Below, one piece after another: positions 14,871-23,208 of a stretch of 64,000 nucleotides of DNA. Location: contig JBBQJV010000008.1 of the NCBI GenBank assembly GCA_038326205.1, forward strand, positions 1 through 64,000, in the 5' to 3' direction. The notes beneath the pieces were generated by a model that saw nothing but the letters and a program-made list of their open reading frames with translations, did not search any database and was not told where the DNA came from. The DNA comes from UBA7672 sp038326205 (GTDB lineage: Bacteria > Pseudomonadota > Alphaproteobacteria > Caulobacterales > Hyphomonadaceae). The position numbers were made by a program, and so were the translations under genes. Within the stretch, counting starts at the first letter, position 1; each line of letters begins with the position of its first letter.

Positions 14871-17216
14871 CTATTGTAGCTGAGCGTTCGACAGATTTAG
14901 CATTTTACCCCCGCACGGGCGATAACACATGTCCGGCGAACCCGGGATGGGCGTCGATCCGGGATAGGCTGAACAGGTGCCCGAGCATTGCAGGTTGGTG
15001 CGCGGCGTCGACGCTGCGAGTAGCCGCGTCTTGAGCTCCGATGGCACCGCAGACGGAAATTTCGTCTTGAGCAGGGCAAGCGCCGCCGAAACGTGTGGTG
15101 CGGACATCGATGTCCCGTTTTCGTATGAATAGTAGCACTGGGCGATCTTCTGGCTCGGGTTCACCGGGTCCGTGCAATTCTTCGAATACTTTGTCGACAG
15201 GATGCCATCGGGCCGGCCGTCATGGTCATCGTCGCGGGACATGTCGCCGCCGGGCGCCATGATCGCAACGTTGGCGCCGAAGTTTGAATATGGCGTCAGC
15301 ACGCCGCGCGCATCGTTGGCCGCAACCGAGATCACGTTCTGACATCCGCCGGGCGCAAAGTACTGCGTGTCGACACGGGCGTTGCCGGCAGCCGCCACCA
15401 CGATGGCGCCGGCCGCGACCGCGTCATTGATGGCCGCCTGCATCGAGGCGGGGCAGGGGCCGAACAGGCCGATCGACAGGTTGATGATGTCGGCGGGCTT
15501 GGAGTTCCAGACTTCCTTGCCTGCGCCATCGCGCGCCGGGACCGTGCCGGCCGCCCAGCGGATGCCGTCATTGATGTCCGACAGCTTGCCGCCGCAGCGG
15601 CCGAGCGCGCGCACCGGAACGATGGTGACGTTCCATGCGCCGCCTGCAACGCCGGCGGCGTTGTTAGTCGAGGCGACGCCGATCGTGCCGGCGACGTGCG
15701 TGCCGTGGAAACTGTCGCCGATGGTGGCGTCGTTGGGATCGCACTTGTCGCCCGGATCGTTGGGATCCGAGTCGCGACCATCGCTGTCATTGCCCATGAT
15801 CGGATCGGACACCATGTCGAAGCCCGGCGCGAGATTGGGTGAGCCCTTGATGTCGGGGTGGTTCATCTGGATGCCGGTGTCGATGACAGCGACGACGACA
15901 TCGCGAGATCCGGTGTCCTTAGCGCGCTCCCAGAAACCGCTGAAGCCTGCGCCGCCGTTTGATTGCCCGGCAGCCGCGCCGAGATCGCGGAAATTCCACT
16001 GCAGGCTGAATAGCGGATCGTTTGGCTTTGTCTTGGAGGCAGTCACAGGTTGCTGCGTCGGCTTCCTCATCATCTGGTTGTTGAAGATGAAGTCCTTCTC
16101 GACGTACTGGTATTCACCGCTTTCGCGCAGCACCTTCACGACGCATTCGGTCGCCAGCACGGGGTCGGCCTTGATCTTCGCCATGTCGGGCGTTCCGGCG
16201 CACTCCTCCTCGGCGCTCCTCCGTTGGGGAGCAAAGAGCGAGCGCATGGTCGCGACTTTCTGGAAGTCGAGTTTGCTCTCCCGGAATTGTGTCGGGTTGA
16301 CCCCGATGGTGATGCGCATCTGTCCGCCTTCACCGGGTGTGACGATGCCAGAGAGCCCGAGCTTCTCGAGTTGACGGCCCGCCTTGTCGCGGGCGACCAG
16401 GGCCGAATCGACATCGAGGCGCGCGCGAACCTGCAGCGCCTTCGGGATCGGCGCATTTGCGTCTTGCATCTTGCGGGTCACGTCATCGCCCAACTTCTGG
16501 GCTGTTTGCGTATTCGCCTTGAATGTGTCCTCAGCCGCTCTGCGCGCGGTCCGCAGCGTTTCAGGGTTCAGCTGGACACCAGTATCGTGCACCGCTTCCT
16601 TGAGCGCCTTGGGTGCGGCAACCTGCGCTTGCTGGCGAAGCTCTCCTGCCGACGGCAGCTTGATCTGGGCGCGGCCGGCGACTACGCCGGGCTTGAGCAT
16701 GGCGGGTGCGCCGTCCTTGGTGACGCGGTTGGATTCCGGCGCTGGCGCTGCTGCGGCTGGCGCTTCAATCGCAGGCGGCGGTCCCGCTGCGACTTCGAGC
16801 GACTCCGGGAGCGGTGCGTCATTTGTGTTGAGAGCGCTGGCGGCCTGCGATGCGTCTGTCGGCTCTTCGATCAGGCTGAAGCTTTCTGGTTCGAGCACGG
16901 GCTGCGAGATCGCGACCTTCGGCATCGCAATGACGGAACCTACGGCGTAGAAGCGCTGGGTCTGAAGCAGTTCGTCGACATTGATCGGCGCCAGGTCGAC
17001 CGGCGCCTGCATCGGGCCAAACAGGGCGCGCTCATCGACGGAGGCCGCAGCGAGGATCTGGTCATCGGTCAGGACAAGGACCGGGGGGTCCTGCGAGCCG
17101 CCGGTGATTTGCGAGAGCGCGTCGCTGGCCAGCTTGCCCGCCTCGTTGAGGCGATCGCATCCCGCTGTTGCCGCAAGCAGCGCCACAAGGGCGAAACCCG
17201 TTATGTAACGATTCAT
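14871..17216 (-). CDS. S8 (subtilisin-like) serine protease lipoprotein
   Basis: 781 residues from the ATG at 17216. The signal ends A-T-A-G-C, so it is probably a lipoprotein. Residues 30-300 are Ala/Pro-rich and helical. A propeptide-like segment ends G-E-Y-Q-Y-V-E-K-D near 375. The catalytic domain follows: Asp446 in V-I-D-T-G, His504 in H-G-T-H-V-A-G and Ser703 in G-T-S-M-S-A-P-H, with oxyanion Asn near 612 (A-A-G-N-A). The triad is complete. The C-terminus adds a Cys-rich tail with five Cys. Leftward downstream lie the I9-like protein, a lipoprotein and the M23 lipoprotein, probably acting in the same envelope compartment. Confidence 0.92.
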   Translation of the reverse strand: MNRYITGFALVALLAATAGCDRLNEAGKLASDALSQITGGSQDPPVLVLTDDQILAAASVDERALFGPMQAPVDLAPINVDELLQTQRFYAVGSVIAMPKVAISQPVLEPESFSLIEEPTDASQAASALNTNDAPLPESLEVAAGPPPAIEAPAAAAPAPESNRVTKDGAPAMLKPGVVAGRAQIKLPSAGELRQQAQVAAPKALKEAVHDTGVQLNPETLRTARRAAEDTFKANTQTAQKLGDDVTRKMQDANAPIPKALQVRARLDVDSALVARDKAGRQLEKLGLSGIVTPGEGGQMRITIGVNPTQFRESKLDFQKVATMRSLFAPQRRSAEEECAGTPDMAKIKADPVLATECVVKVLRESGEYQYVEKDFIFNNQMMRKPTQQPVTASKTKPNDPLFSLQWNFRDLGAAAGQSNGGAGFSGFWERAKDTGSRDVVVAVIDTGIQMNHPDIKGSPNLAPGFDMVSDPIMGNDSDGRDSDPNDPGDKCDPNDATIGDSFHGTHVAGTIGVASTNNAAGVAGGAWNVTIVPVRALGRCGGKLSDINDGIRWAAGTVPARDGAGKEVWNSKPADIINLSIGLFGPCPASMQAAINDAVAAGAIVVAAAGNARVDTQYFAPGGCQNVISVAANDARGVLTPYSNFGANVAIMAPGGDMSRDDDHDGRPDGILSTKYSKNCTDPVNPSQKIAQCYYSYENGTSMSAPHVSAALALLKTKFPSAVPSELKTRLLAASTPRTNLQCSGTCSAYPGSTPIPGSPDMCYRPCGGKMLNLSNAQLQ

Positions 17217-17531
17217 TGCCAATACCCCACGTCTCAAACACCACACCATTCAGCGGTGTTTACCATGTCATTCCCGCATGGCGAATGCCCGGATCACACC
17301 CCTGCGGAAGCCTCCCAGATGGCGATCGGGCGCGGCCGGGAAGATCGGACAAGCAACGATTGCGATCGCAAGTGTGACGCGGGGACGCCAACGTCCCAAT
17401 TGGTTCCCAAATGCCATCCTCTCGCCACGCCGTGGCGCGATCCGCGCCGCTTTCCGGATCGTAAGCATAAGCGCGGTCCCAAGTAAGGAGCGGCCATTGA
17501 GGTCGGCACGGGGAATGCATTGGTCGGGTTC
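17217..17531. other. 315-bp divergent spacer
   Basis: It separates the S8 protease gene (leftward) from a 52-codon gene (rightward). Open frames on both strands cross it, but their translations are Arg/Pro-rich and lack a domain or good start, so I call none. Promoters for both directions should lie here; none could be assigned reliably. Confidence 0.4.
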
Positions 17532-17690
17532 ATGTCAGGCGGCGCCAATAACAAATTCGTTTCCCGGATCGTGGTTCTGCTCTTCATGGGGCTGGCCCTG
17601 GCGGGCTGCTTCGCCATGCTGTCCAGCGGCGAACGTTCGCTCTTTGCCGATATCGCGCCTGCTGTTAGCCAGACCGCGATGATCCCGTAG
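17532..17690 (+). CDS. 52-residue predicted small lipoprotein or membrane protein
   Basis: A short gene read directly from the sequence. The product begins with a polar, positively charged segment (N-N-K-F-V-S-R), then a hydrophobic stretch I-V-V-L-L-F-M-G-L-A-L-A-G-C, so it could be lipid-modified at Cys26 or remain as a one-helix membrane protein. The remaining 26 residues are polar. A TTG at 17520 is an alternative start. The coding pattern and the sharp hydrophobic profile support a real gene. Its function is unknown. Confidence 0.5.
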   Translation: MSGGANNKFVSRIVVLLFMGLALAGCFAMLSSGERSLFADIAPAVSQTAMIP

Positions 17691-17770
17691 CGGCGCTGTC
17701 GGGAAGACCCTTCAGGCGCCAAATTCCACGCACGGCGAACCTCAGCTCGCGCTTCATCTCGCCGGAGGCT

Positions 17771-18163
17771 TCATCTCGCCGGAGACAGGGCCACAATGAG
17801 CGAAAGCGCGAACAGCCCGATAACAATCGGCGTCATGGTAAATCGCTCGGGCGCGGAACGAGAGATGGCGTTCATCGGGATGCCCAGCGAGAGATAGGCG
17901 ACCGCCACCCAGGCCCCGATATTTGGGATCGCGGGTTCTTGAAAGATGCGGGTCAGGCCGGCGCGGTCGAGAATGATGATACCCAGCAGCGCGTAGATCG
18001 CGATGGCGATCGCGCTGCCAATCCGCAGATTGAGCGGCAATCTTGTGTGACCGCCACCCCACGCGAAACGCCCCAGCGGCGCACCCGACGCCAAGGCTAA
18101 CTGGAACACAGCCAGAGCGGCCAGCATCCCGCAGAAAATCATCGCGGCGAGTTCGATCGACAT
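17771..18163 (-). CDS. conserved four-helix membrane protein
   Basis: 130 residues with four hydrophobic helices (about 5-25, 47-68, 84-100, 108-127). Between helices 1 and 2 is the conserved-looking loop F-A-W-G-G-G-H-T-R-L-P-L-N-L-R-I-G-S. This resembles a widespread uncharacterised proteobacterial membrane family, but I cannot name it. The start at 18163 is the ATG nearest the first helix. It is divergent from the Coq4-like gene, with 111 bp between starts. Confidence 0.7.
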   Translation of the reverse strand: MSIELAAMIFCGMLAALAVFQLALASGAPLGRFAWGGGHTRLPLNLRIGSAIAIAIYALLGIIILDRAGLTRIFQEPAIPNIGAWVAVAYLSLGIPMNAISRSAPERFTMTPIVIGLFALSLIVALSPAR

Positions 18164-18274
18164 GACCGCACTAGTCTGCGCCTCTGATGCAAGGTCAACG
18201 ACTTCCGCGTGGTAAACTTGAAAGCGGAATTTTACGCGCTTAACGTGCGCGGAAACACCACCGGAGCGAACCTC

Positions 18275-19225
18275 ATGCCCGACAGCGCAATCACGCAGCG
18301 TTTTGAATCCATCGTGCAGTCCGGGCAAGGCGATCCGGTGGCGCTCGCGCGCGCGGCCAAGCAGGGCGACATGGCGGCTGCCGCCGATCTCGCGGCTTTG
18401 CTGACACGGGCGGGGTGGGTAGAGCCGGCGACAATTCTTGATGTCTATGACGGAGCCGCGGCGGGTTGGTTCGGCCAGAGCCATCCGCCGGTCGATCTCA
18501 CCGGCGGCACGGGTCGCGCAGCGCAAGAGCTGTGGCCGGTATTCTGGGAATTCATCGACGACCCGGTACGGACCGATGCCGGCACGTTCACGCTGCGCAC
18601 GGCGGGCCTCGGCAAGTATGTCGACGAAGGCTTTACTGCGCGGGCGGGCGAGGCGAGCCTTGCCTATCCGGGCGTTCCTGCAGCCGTGGCTCAAGGGTGG
18701 CCCGAGCGGTTCACCAAGGACGAGCTTGCAGCGTGCCCCGACGGATCCTTGGGCAATGAATTTCATCGCCAGATCATCGACAACAATTTCGATCTCGAAG
18801 TGCTCGACCGCGACATGCTCGGATTACGCGACTATCCCCCGCCGCTGGACTATCTCAACGTGCGCATCCTGCAGTGCCACGACCTCTGGCACATTGTTGG
18901 CGGCTATCACACGACGGCGCTGCATGAGGTCGGCATTTCGGCATTCCAGATGTCGCAGTTCGGGCACAACTATTCGGCGCAGTTCCTCGCCTTCATCACG
19001 GCCAAGGCGGCGATCAAGCGGCCGGAGGGACTGGCGCTGGTGCTGGAAATTACGCTGGGCGCCTGGCAACACGGACGCCGAACGCCGCAGTTGCTGGGCG
19101 TCGACTGGCAGCAGATCTGGCGAGAGCCGACCGACACGGTGCGCGAGCGCCTCGGCGTTTCGGCCTATGTCTCGCCGGTGCCGGCGGACCTGATCGAACA
19201 GCTGGAACGGGCGGGGATGTATTAG
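18275..19225 (+). CDS. Coq4-family protein
   Basis: 316 residues. The Coq4 zinc motif H-D-x-x-H-x11-E is intact (C-H-D-L-W-H-I-V-G-G-Y followed by H-E-V-G, near residues 206-222). Coq4 proteins organise or take part in ubiquinone ring modification; human COQ4 has been linked to oxidative decarboxylation of the ring. A helical C-terminus follows the motif. GGAG lies about 9 bp before the ATG. It stands alone here without other ubi genes, so its substrate is inferred from family only. Confidence 0.85.
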   Translation: MPDSAITQRFESIVQSGQGDPVALARAAKQGDMAAAADLAALLTRAGWVEPATILDVYDGAAAGWFGQSHPPVDLTGGTGRAAQELWPVFWEFIDDPVRTDAGTFTLRTAGLGKYVDEGFTARAGEASLAYPGVPAAVAQGWPERFTKDELAACPDGSLGNEFHRQIIDNNFDLEVLDRDMLGLRDYPPPLDYLNVRILQCHDLWHIVGGYHTTALHEVGISAFQMSQFGHNYSAQFLAFITAKAAIKRPEGLALVLEITLGAWQHGRRTPQLLGVDWQQIWREPTDTVRERLGVSAYVSPVPADLIEQLERAGMY

Positions 19226-19234
19226 TCGCCAGAC

Positions 19235-19654
19235 TTAGTCGTCCGCGTCGTTCATCACATCCATCTCCTCGTCCGACCATCCGAAATGATGGCCGAGTTC
19301 GTGGACAACGACATGAGCGACCAGGTCTTCAAGGGCAATGTCGCCGGTCTCCATCCACTCATTCAGGATGGGCATCCGGTAGAGCCACACCATCGGCGGC
19401 ATGTCCGACGGGGCGGACGGCGTCTCCAGTGTCAGGGCAACTCCTGAATACAGCCCGGTCAGATCATAGGGGTTCTCGATCTTCATGGTCTCGAGGGTCT
19501 CATCGTCGGCAAAATCCTCCACCTTGATCGCAACCGCGCGCGCATGGGTGCGGAAAGGCTCGTCGAGCGCGTCGAGGGCTGTTCGCGCCAGGGCGGCTAT
19601 GTCGTCGAGGGAGGGGGCAAGGCCCCAGAGCGTAGGGTCCATCATGGAGCTCAT
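19235..19654 (-). CDS. zincin-like metallopeptidase (PF06262 type)
   Basis: 139 residues. Near the end is H-V-V-V-H-E-L-G-H-H-F-G-W, a complete HExxH zinc site, followed by an acidic tail. Length and layout match the small bacterial zincin-like family with an acidic C-terminus. Such proteins are cytosolic; no substrate is known. It is convergent with the Coq4-like gene, with stops 9 bp apart. Confidence 0.85.
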   Translation of the reverse strand: MSSMMDPTLWGLAPSLDDIAALARTALDALDEPFRTHARAVAIKVEDFADDETLETMKIENPYDLTGLYSGVALTLETPSAPSDMPPMVWLYRMPILNEWMETGDIALEDLVAHVVVHELGHHFGWSDEEMDVMNDADD

Positions 19655-19753
19655 GTAATATACACGCGTCGCGATTGCATTGAAGGGCTTCCCTTTTCGC
19701 GCGTGACGCGCTTTCTAGCCAACCTGTCGCCCCACGGAGTTTCCGTCTTGTCC

Positions 19754-20575
19754 ATGTCGTTCGAGAGCCTGCGCAACTTCACCACCACACTTCGCATCTA
19801 CCAGCGCAACAAGCAGGATCGGAAATGGGAGCCCGAGGCCCCGTACATGAAGGAAGTCGTGAATCCGGGTGATGTCTGCCTGCATTTCGGCGGTTCTGAC
19901 GGACGCCATTCCTACCTGCTGTCGCAACAGATCGGCCCTGAGGGCGTCGTTCACATCTACGAACCGTCGAATTACTCATACAAGATCATGACGCGCCTGC
20001 TGCGCTGGCATGGGCTGAAGAATGTCCACCCCCACAATGCTGCGATCGGTTCCAGCGAGGGAACGATGCTGCTGTCGGTTCCGAGAAAGACAACTGGCCA
20101 TATCGGCCGCGCCTATGGCGTGGTTACGGACAAGGGCGGCACCGCGTCCGACGAGATTCTCGCCACGGGCAACCGCACCGAGTTCATCGACCAGCCGACC
20201 GAGGTCGTATCGCTCGACGGCCTGATGGAGAAAGAAAAACTCTCGCGCGTTGATTTCATCCGCTGCGACGTTGAGGGCGCTGAAATCCGCTTCATCGAAG
20301 GCGGCCGGAATACTATCGAGCGTGACCTGCCGAGCCTGTTGATCGAGATTCACCCGTTCTCGCTGCAACGCAACTTCGCCTCGTCGGGTGAAGCCGTGCG
20401 CGACTATTTCATCAGCCTTGGCTATCGCATGTGGCAGCTCAACGACGACAACTCGCACATGTTCGAATCGGCTGCGATCGATCCCAAGCGCCGCTGGAAG
20501 GATTACTTCCTGATCCATCCCAAGCGCGGCCCGACCCTGCCGGAAGGCATGTTCCGCAAGGCGTTCGCGAACTGA
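19754..20575 (+). CDS. FkbM-family methyltransferase
   Basis: 273 residues. It carries an N-terminal Rossmann motif (N-P-G-D-V-C-L-H-F-G-G-S-D-G-R-H near 35-52), an acidic residue after strand 2 (H-I-Y-E-P-S), and the FkbM signature V-D-F-I-R-C-D-V-E-G-A-E near 175. It ends with I-E-I-H-P-F. These SAM-dependent enzymes often O-methylate sugars or natural products. The start could also be the TTG at 19748, which is better spaced from a GGAG. The acceptor is unknown. Confidence 0.85.
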   Translation: MSFESLRNFTTTLRIYQRNKQDRKWEPEAPYMKEVVNPGDVCLHFGGSDGRHSYLLSQQIGPEGVVHIYEPSNYSYKIMTRLLRWHGLKNVHPHNAAIGSSEGTMLLSVPRKTTGHIGRAYGVVTDKGGTASDEILATGNRTEFIDQPTEVVSLDGLMEKEKLSRVDFIRCDVEGAEIRFIEGGRNTIERDLPSLLIEIHPFSLQRNFASSGEAVRDYFISLGYRMWQLNDDNSHMFESAAIDPKRRWKDYFLIHPKRGPTLPEGMFRKAFAN

Positions 20576-20607
20576 TTTGCCAGCCGGGGCGTCCTGCGCA
20601 ATAAAGA

Positions 20608-20622
20608 GAACCTAACAGGAAC
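20608..20622 (+). promoter_or_regulatory. LexA box upstream of mmcB
   Basis: GAAC CTAACAG GAAC, a perfect match to the alphaproteobacterial LexA operator (GTTC-N7-GTTC read on the other strand). It ends 9 bp before the mmcB ATG, so it overlaps the leader and would block expression until SOS induction. Confidence 0.88.
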
Positions 20623-20631
20623 TCTCCGCGC

Positions 20632-21147
20632 ATGGCCGCTCTTGCAGCTTCACCGGTTTCAGAGGCTTTTGGCATTCCAGCGCCACCTGGAAGAGCCGCC
20701 GAGATCGTGCGCGGCGTGCAGCGCATGTTTGCCGAGCTGGGTCTGGCCTCGCTGGTGGAAGTGACGCTCGCCAATGGTCGGCGCGCCGATGTGATGGCAG
20801 TGGGCCCGAAGGGCGAGATCGTGATTGTCGAAGTGAAATCCTGTCTGCAGGATTTCAGGACCGATCAGAAATGGCCGGAATATGCACCTTACGGCGACCG
20901 GTTCTATTTCGCCGTCGACTGCGATTTTCCGAATGACCGCATCCCGGAGCATGCTGGTCTGATGGTTTGCGACGGATTTGGTGGCGCGGTGTTGCGCGAG
21001 AGCGAGCCGGTAATGCTCAACGCTGCGCGGCGAAAGGCGGTGACGCTGTCGTTTGCGCGTCTGGCCGCTGCGAGGTTGATGCGGCTGGGCGTTGCCGACG
21101 GTTCGCTGCCCTTGGGTGCATCGCCCTCCGAACCGGCAATCGATTAA
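20632..21147 (+). CDS. mmcB: MmcB-family DNA repair protein
   Basis: 171 residues. It has the family core E-V-T-L-A-N-G-R-R-A-D-V-M-A then I-V-I-V-E-V-K-S-C-L-Q-D-F-R-T-D-Q-K-W, a PD-(D/E)xK-like nuclease pattern with Asp near 50 and E-V-K near 65. In Caulobacter, MmcB is an SOS gene linked to resistance against DNA-damaging agents. The perfect LexA box just upstream fits that. The downstream gene at 21172 may share its transcript. Confidence 0.9.
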   Translation: MAALAASPVSEAFGIPAPPGRAAEIVRGVQRMFAELGLASLVEVTLANGRRADVMAVGPKGEIVIVEVKSCLQDFRTDQKWPEYAPYGDRFYFAVDCDFPNDRIPEHAGLMVCDGFGGAVLRESEPVMLNAARRKAVTLSFARLAAARLMRLGVADGSLPLGASPSEPAID

Positions 21148-21171
21148 GCTTTCAGACCTACGCGATCATTC

Positions 21172-21705
21172 ATGCCTTTGCTCTTTCCCATCGCCGCCAG
21201 CCCACGTGAAGCGCTAGACGCTGAGCCCGATAGCGGCGCGCGCACGATCGCCGAGGCGCGCGAGCTGGCGAAGGGTCCGGTCGCGCTGGTGTCCGACTGG
21301 CTGCGGCCGATGGCGGCCGAGGCCGAGGAGCTGCAACGCAAGGCGGAGCAGGGCATCTCGCGCGGCTTCGTGCAGATCTACGAGGACGCCAAGGGTCGCC
21401 CGGTTATCGCCGTCACCTACTGGAAGCCAGGCGCGGAGAAGGTTGCGCCAGCACCGCGCGCCAAACCCGCAGCGGAAGTTGCGGCGTCCGAAGATCACAC
21501 CGACGATCTCTACTTCACAAAGACGGAGGCGAAGGCCAAGCGCAAGCGCAAGGCGATCGACCCGAACCAGCTCGACATGTTCGGGCTTGGACAGAAGAAC
21601 GCTTCCTACCCCGGTAGCGACGCCGATGGCCCCGGCCCCAGCGGGGTGATGGTGGATGAAGACCCGACAGTTTCCGGGCATTCCGGCGGAGAAGAGTCCA
21701 GCTGA
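21172..21705 (+). CDS. hypothetical protein
   Basis: 177 residues, not recognised. The N-terminal 85 residues look folded (A-R-E-L-A-K-G-P-V-A-L-V-S-D-W-L-R-P and G-F-V-Q-I-Y-E-D-A-K-G-R-P-V-I-A-V-T-Y-W-K). The rest is disordered: Ala/Pro/Lys-rich, a Lys/Arg patch (K-A-K-R-K-R-K), then acidic and Gly/Ser-rich residues. A basic tail of this sort suggests nucleic-acid binding. It starts 24 bp after mmcB and may be read through from its SOS promoter. Confidence 0.6.
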   Translation: MPLLFPIAASPREALDAEPDSGARTIAEARELAKGPVALVSDWLRPMAAEAEELQRKAEQGISRGFVQIYEDAKGRPVIAVTYWKPGAEKVAPAPRAKPAAEVAASEDHTDDLYFTKTEAKAKRKRKAIDPNQLDMFGLGQKNASYPGSDADGPGPSGVMVDEDPTVSGHSGGEESS

Positions 21706-21774
21706 CGGCTTCACCTCTGGCGCAGCACATGCCTACAAGGGCTTGTTCGCCTTGGGCGGGCGGCTGGCTGACGC

Positions 21775-22383
21775 ATGCAATCGGATGGAACATCTTCCAG
21801 AGGGACGCCAAGACCCGCCGGCGAAACGCTGGGCGAGGGCGATCGCGCGCACTTCGCCGATCTGCTGGTGGCTGTGGCCGAACGGCAGGATCGTCAGGCC
21901 TACGCTGAGCTTTTTAGTTATTACGCCCCGCGCGTGAAGTCCTATTTGATGCGTCTTGGCGCCGACAACAGTCAGGCGGAGGAGATCGCGCAGGATGTGA
22001 TGGTCACGGTCTGGCGCAAGGCGCAGTTGTTCGATCGAAACCAGGCGTCTGTCTCGACGTGGATCTTCCGGGTCGCCCGAAACCGCAGGATCGATCTTTT
22101 CAGACGAGCCAAGCGCCCTGATCTGGATCCCGAAGAAACCATGATCCTGCCGTCAGGCGTTGAGGCGCCCGACGCGCGCGTTGAGGCGATGGAGACCGAA
22201 ACGCGCGTGCGCGCCGCGATGAAGGACCTGCCCGAGGAGCAGGTGAGCCTGTTGCGGTTGGCTTTCTATGAGGGTCTGTCTCACCGCGAAATCGCGGACA
22301 AGCTGGGCGTGCCGCTGGGAACAGTTAAATCGCGAATCCGTCTGGCGTTTGCAAAAATGAAGGCAAAACTCGGCGATGAGTAG
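21775..22383 (+). CDS. ECF sigma factor (RpoE/ChrR type)
   Basis: 202 residues. Region 2 (Y-A-E-L-F-S-Y-Y-A-P-R-V-K-S-Y-L through W-R-K-A-Q-L-F-D...S-T-W-I-F-R-V-A-R-N-R-R-I-D) and region 4 (L-P-E-E-Q-V-S-L-L-R-L-A-F-Y-E-G-L-S-H-R-E-I-A-D-K-L-G-V-P-L-G-T-V-K-S-R) are both complete. The next gene encodes a ChrR-like cupin anti-sigma factor, as in the singlet-oxygen regulons of Rhodobacter and Caulobacter. It directs core RNA polymerase to stress promoters when released. The stop lies in ATGAGTAG, next to the start region of its partner. Confidence 0.92.
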   Translation: MQSDGTSSRGTPRPAGETLGEGDRAHFADLLVAVAERQDRQAYAELFSYYAPRVKSYLMRLGADNSQAEEIAQDVMVTVWRKAQLFDRNQASVSTWIFRVARNRRIDLFRRAKRPDLDPEETMILPSGVEAPDARVEAMETETRVRAAMKDLPEEQVSLLRLAFYEGLSHREIADKLGVPLGTVKSRIRLAFAKMKAKLGDE

Positions 22384-22390
22384 AAATCGG

Positions 22391-22428
22391 ATGAGTGCAC
22401 AGATGAGTGCACAAGGGATGAGTGCACA
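22391..22428 (+). repeat. three copies of ATGAGTGCACA between sigma and anti-sigma genes
   Basis: ATGAGTGCACA occurs at 22391-22401, 22403-22413 and 22418-22428. All three, and the ATGA that overlaps the sigma-factor stop at 22376, are in one reading frame encoding M-S-A-Q repeats. That frame meets a stop after about 37 codons and is not the frame of the anti-sigma gene. This looks like a local duplication at the original coupled start. Confidence 0.75.
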
Positions 22429-22440
22429 AGGACTGATCCG

Positions 22441-23148
22441 ATGCGGAAGAGCCTGCGTAATAGCGGCTGGATGTGGGATTTTACGATAACGGGTCTGGCG
22501 ATGATCAGAGTTTCTCAGGGAGCCTTGCTTGATGACGCGACCCGCGCCGCATTGGCGTCGGGACGGGCAGCGCCAGCGTTGAGCCTGTTCATCGATACCC
22601 TTATAGAGATGAGGGGCATGTCGGAGCTTGAAGGCGAAGCGATCGCCGGCGGCGCTCTGGAAACAGAGACGCCCGCTGAAATGTCACCCAGCGCTCTCGA
22701 CATGGCTTTTGCGGCCATCGAACGCGGCGGCAGACCGAGCAGCTCGCGTGCGCTGACCTATCCCGAACTTGCCGACGTGCCGGTCGCCCTGCGTGAGCTG
22801 ATCCGTGACGCGGAGGGCATGCGCAACTGGTCTTATGCCGGTCCGGGGATCCGTCGGCTCGACCTTGGCGCTAAAGGCCCCCTGAAGCTGGAGATCATCC
22901 GTCTCAGCGCCGGCAAGGCGGTACCCCGGCACACGCACAAGGGTCGCGAGCTGACATTGTGCGTGCAGGGCGAGTTCTCCGACGGCGTTGCGACCTATGG
23001 TCCGGGCGACTTCTCTGTCACCGACGGCAGCGTCCACCATCAGCCACGGGCCCATGATAATGCTCCCGCCTATGCACTGGCGGTGACCGATGCAGGACTG
23101 AAGTTCGAAGGCGCGCTTGGCGCGATCCAGAAAATCCTTGGCCAGTAA
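22441..23148 (+). CDS. ChrR-like cupin anti-sigma factor lacking the N-terminal zinc site
   Basis: 235 residues if the ATG at 22441 is used; ATG 22501 gives 215. The C-terminal cupin is intact: H-T-H-K-G-R-E-L near 163-170 and V-H-H-Q-P near 200. In ChrR this domain senses singlet oxygen and frees the sigma factor. The N-terminal helical domain should bind zinc through H...H-x3-C-x2-C, but here the equivalent stretch reads D-T-L-I-E-M-R-G-M, with the His and both Cys missing. The N-terminus before residue 21 also looks foreign, and an alternative frame starts at the sigma-factor stop. The gene may be frameshifted at its 5' end. Confidence 0.75.
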   Translation: MRKSLRNSGWMWDFTITGLAMIRVSQGALLDDATRAALASGRAAPALSLFIDTLIEMRGMSELEGEAIAGGALETETPAEMSPSALDMAFAAIERGGRPSSSRALTYPELADVPVALRELIRDAEGMRNWSYAGPGIRRLDLGAKGPLKLEIIRLSAGKAVPRHTHKGRELTLCVQGEFSDGVATYGPGDFSVTDGSVHHQPRAHDNAPAYALAVTDAGLKFEGALGAIQKILGQ

Positions 23149-23208
23149 CCAAAGCAGTATGTTCGGCTGGCGGTGACAGGCTGGCCTCAAAGCGCTACGA
23201 GCCGCGCC

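Noticed and set aside
17278..17682. 134-codon frame overlapping the 52-residue gene
   Set aside because: Arg/Pro/Ser-rich with no domain. The frame of the small gene has the clear hydrophobic segment and better codon pattern.
17771..18766. Long minus-strand frame reaching into the Coq4-like gene
   Set aside because: Only the last 130 codons (from 18163) look like a membrane protein. The rest is antisense to the Coq4-like gene.
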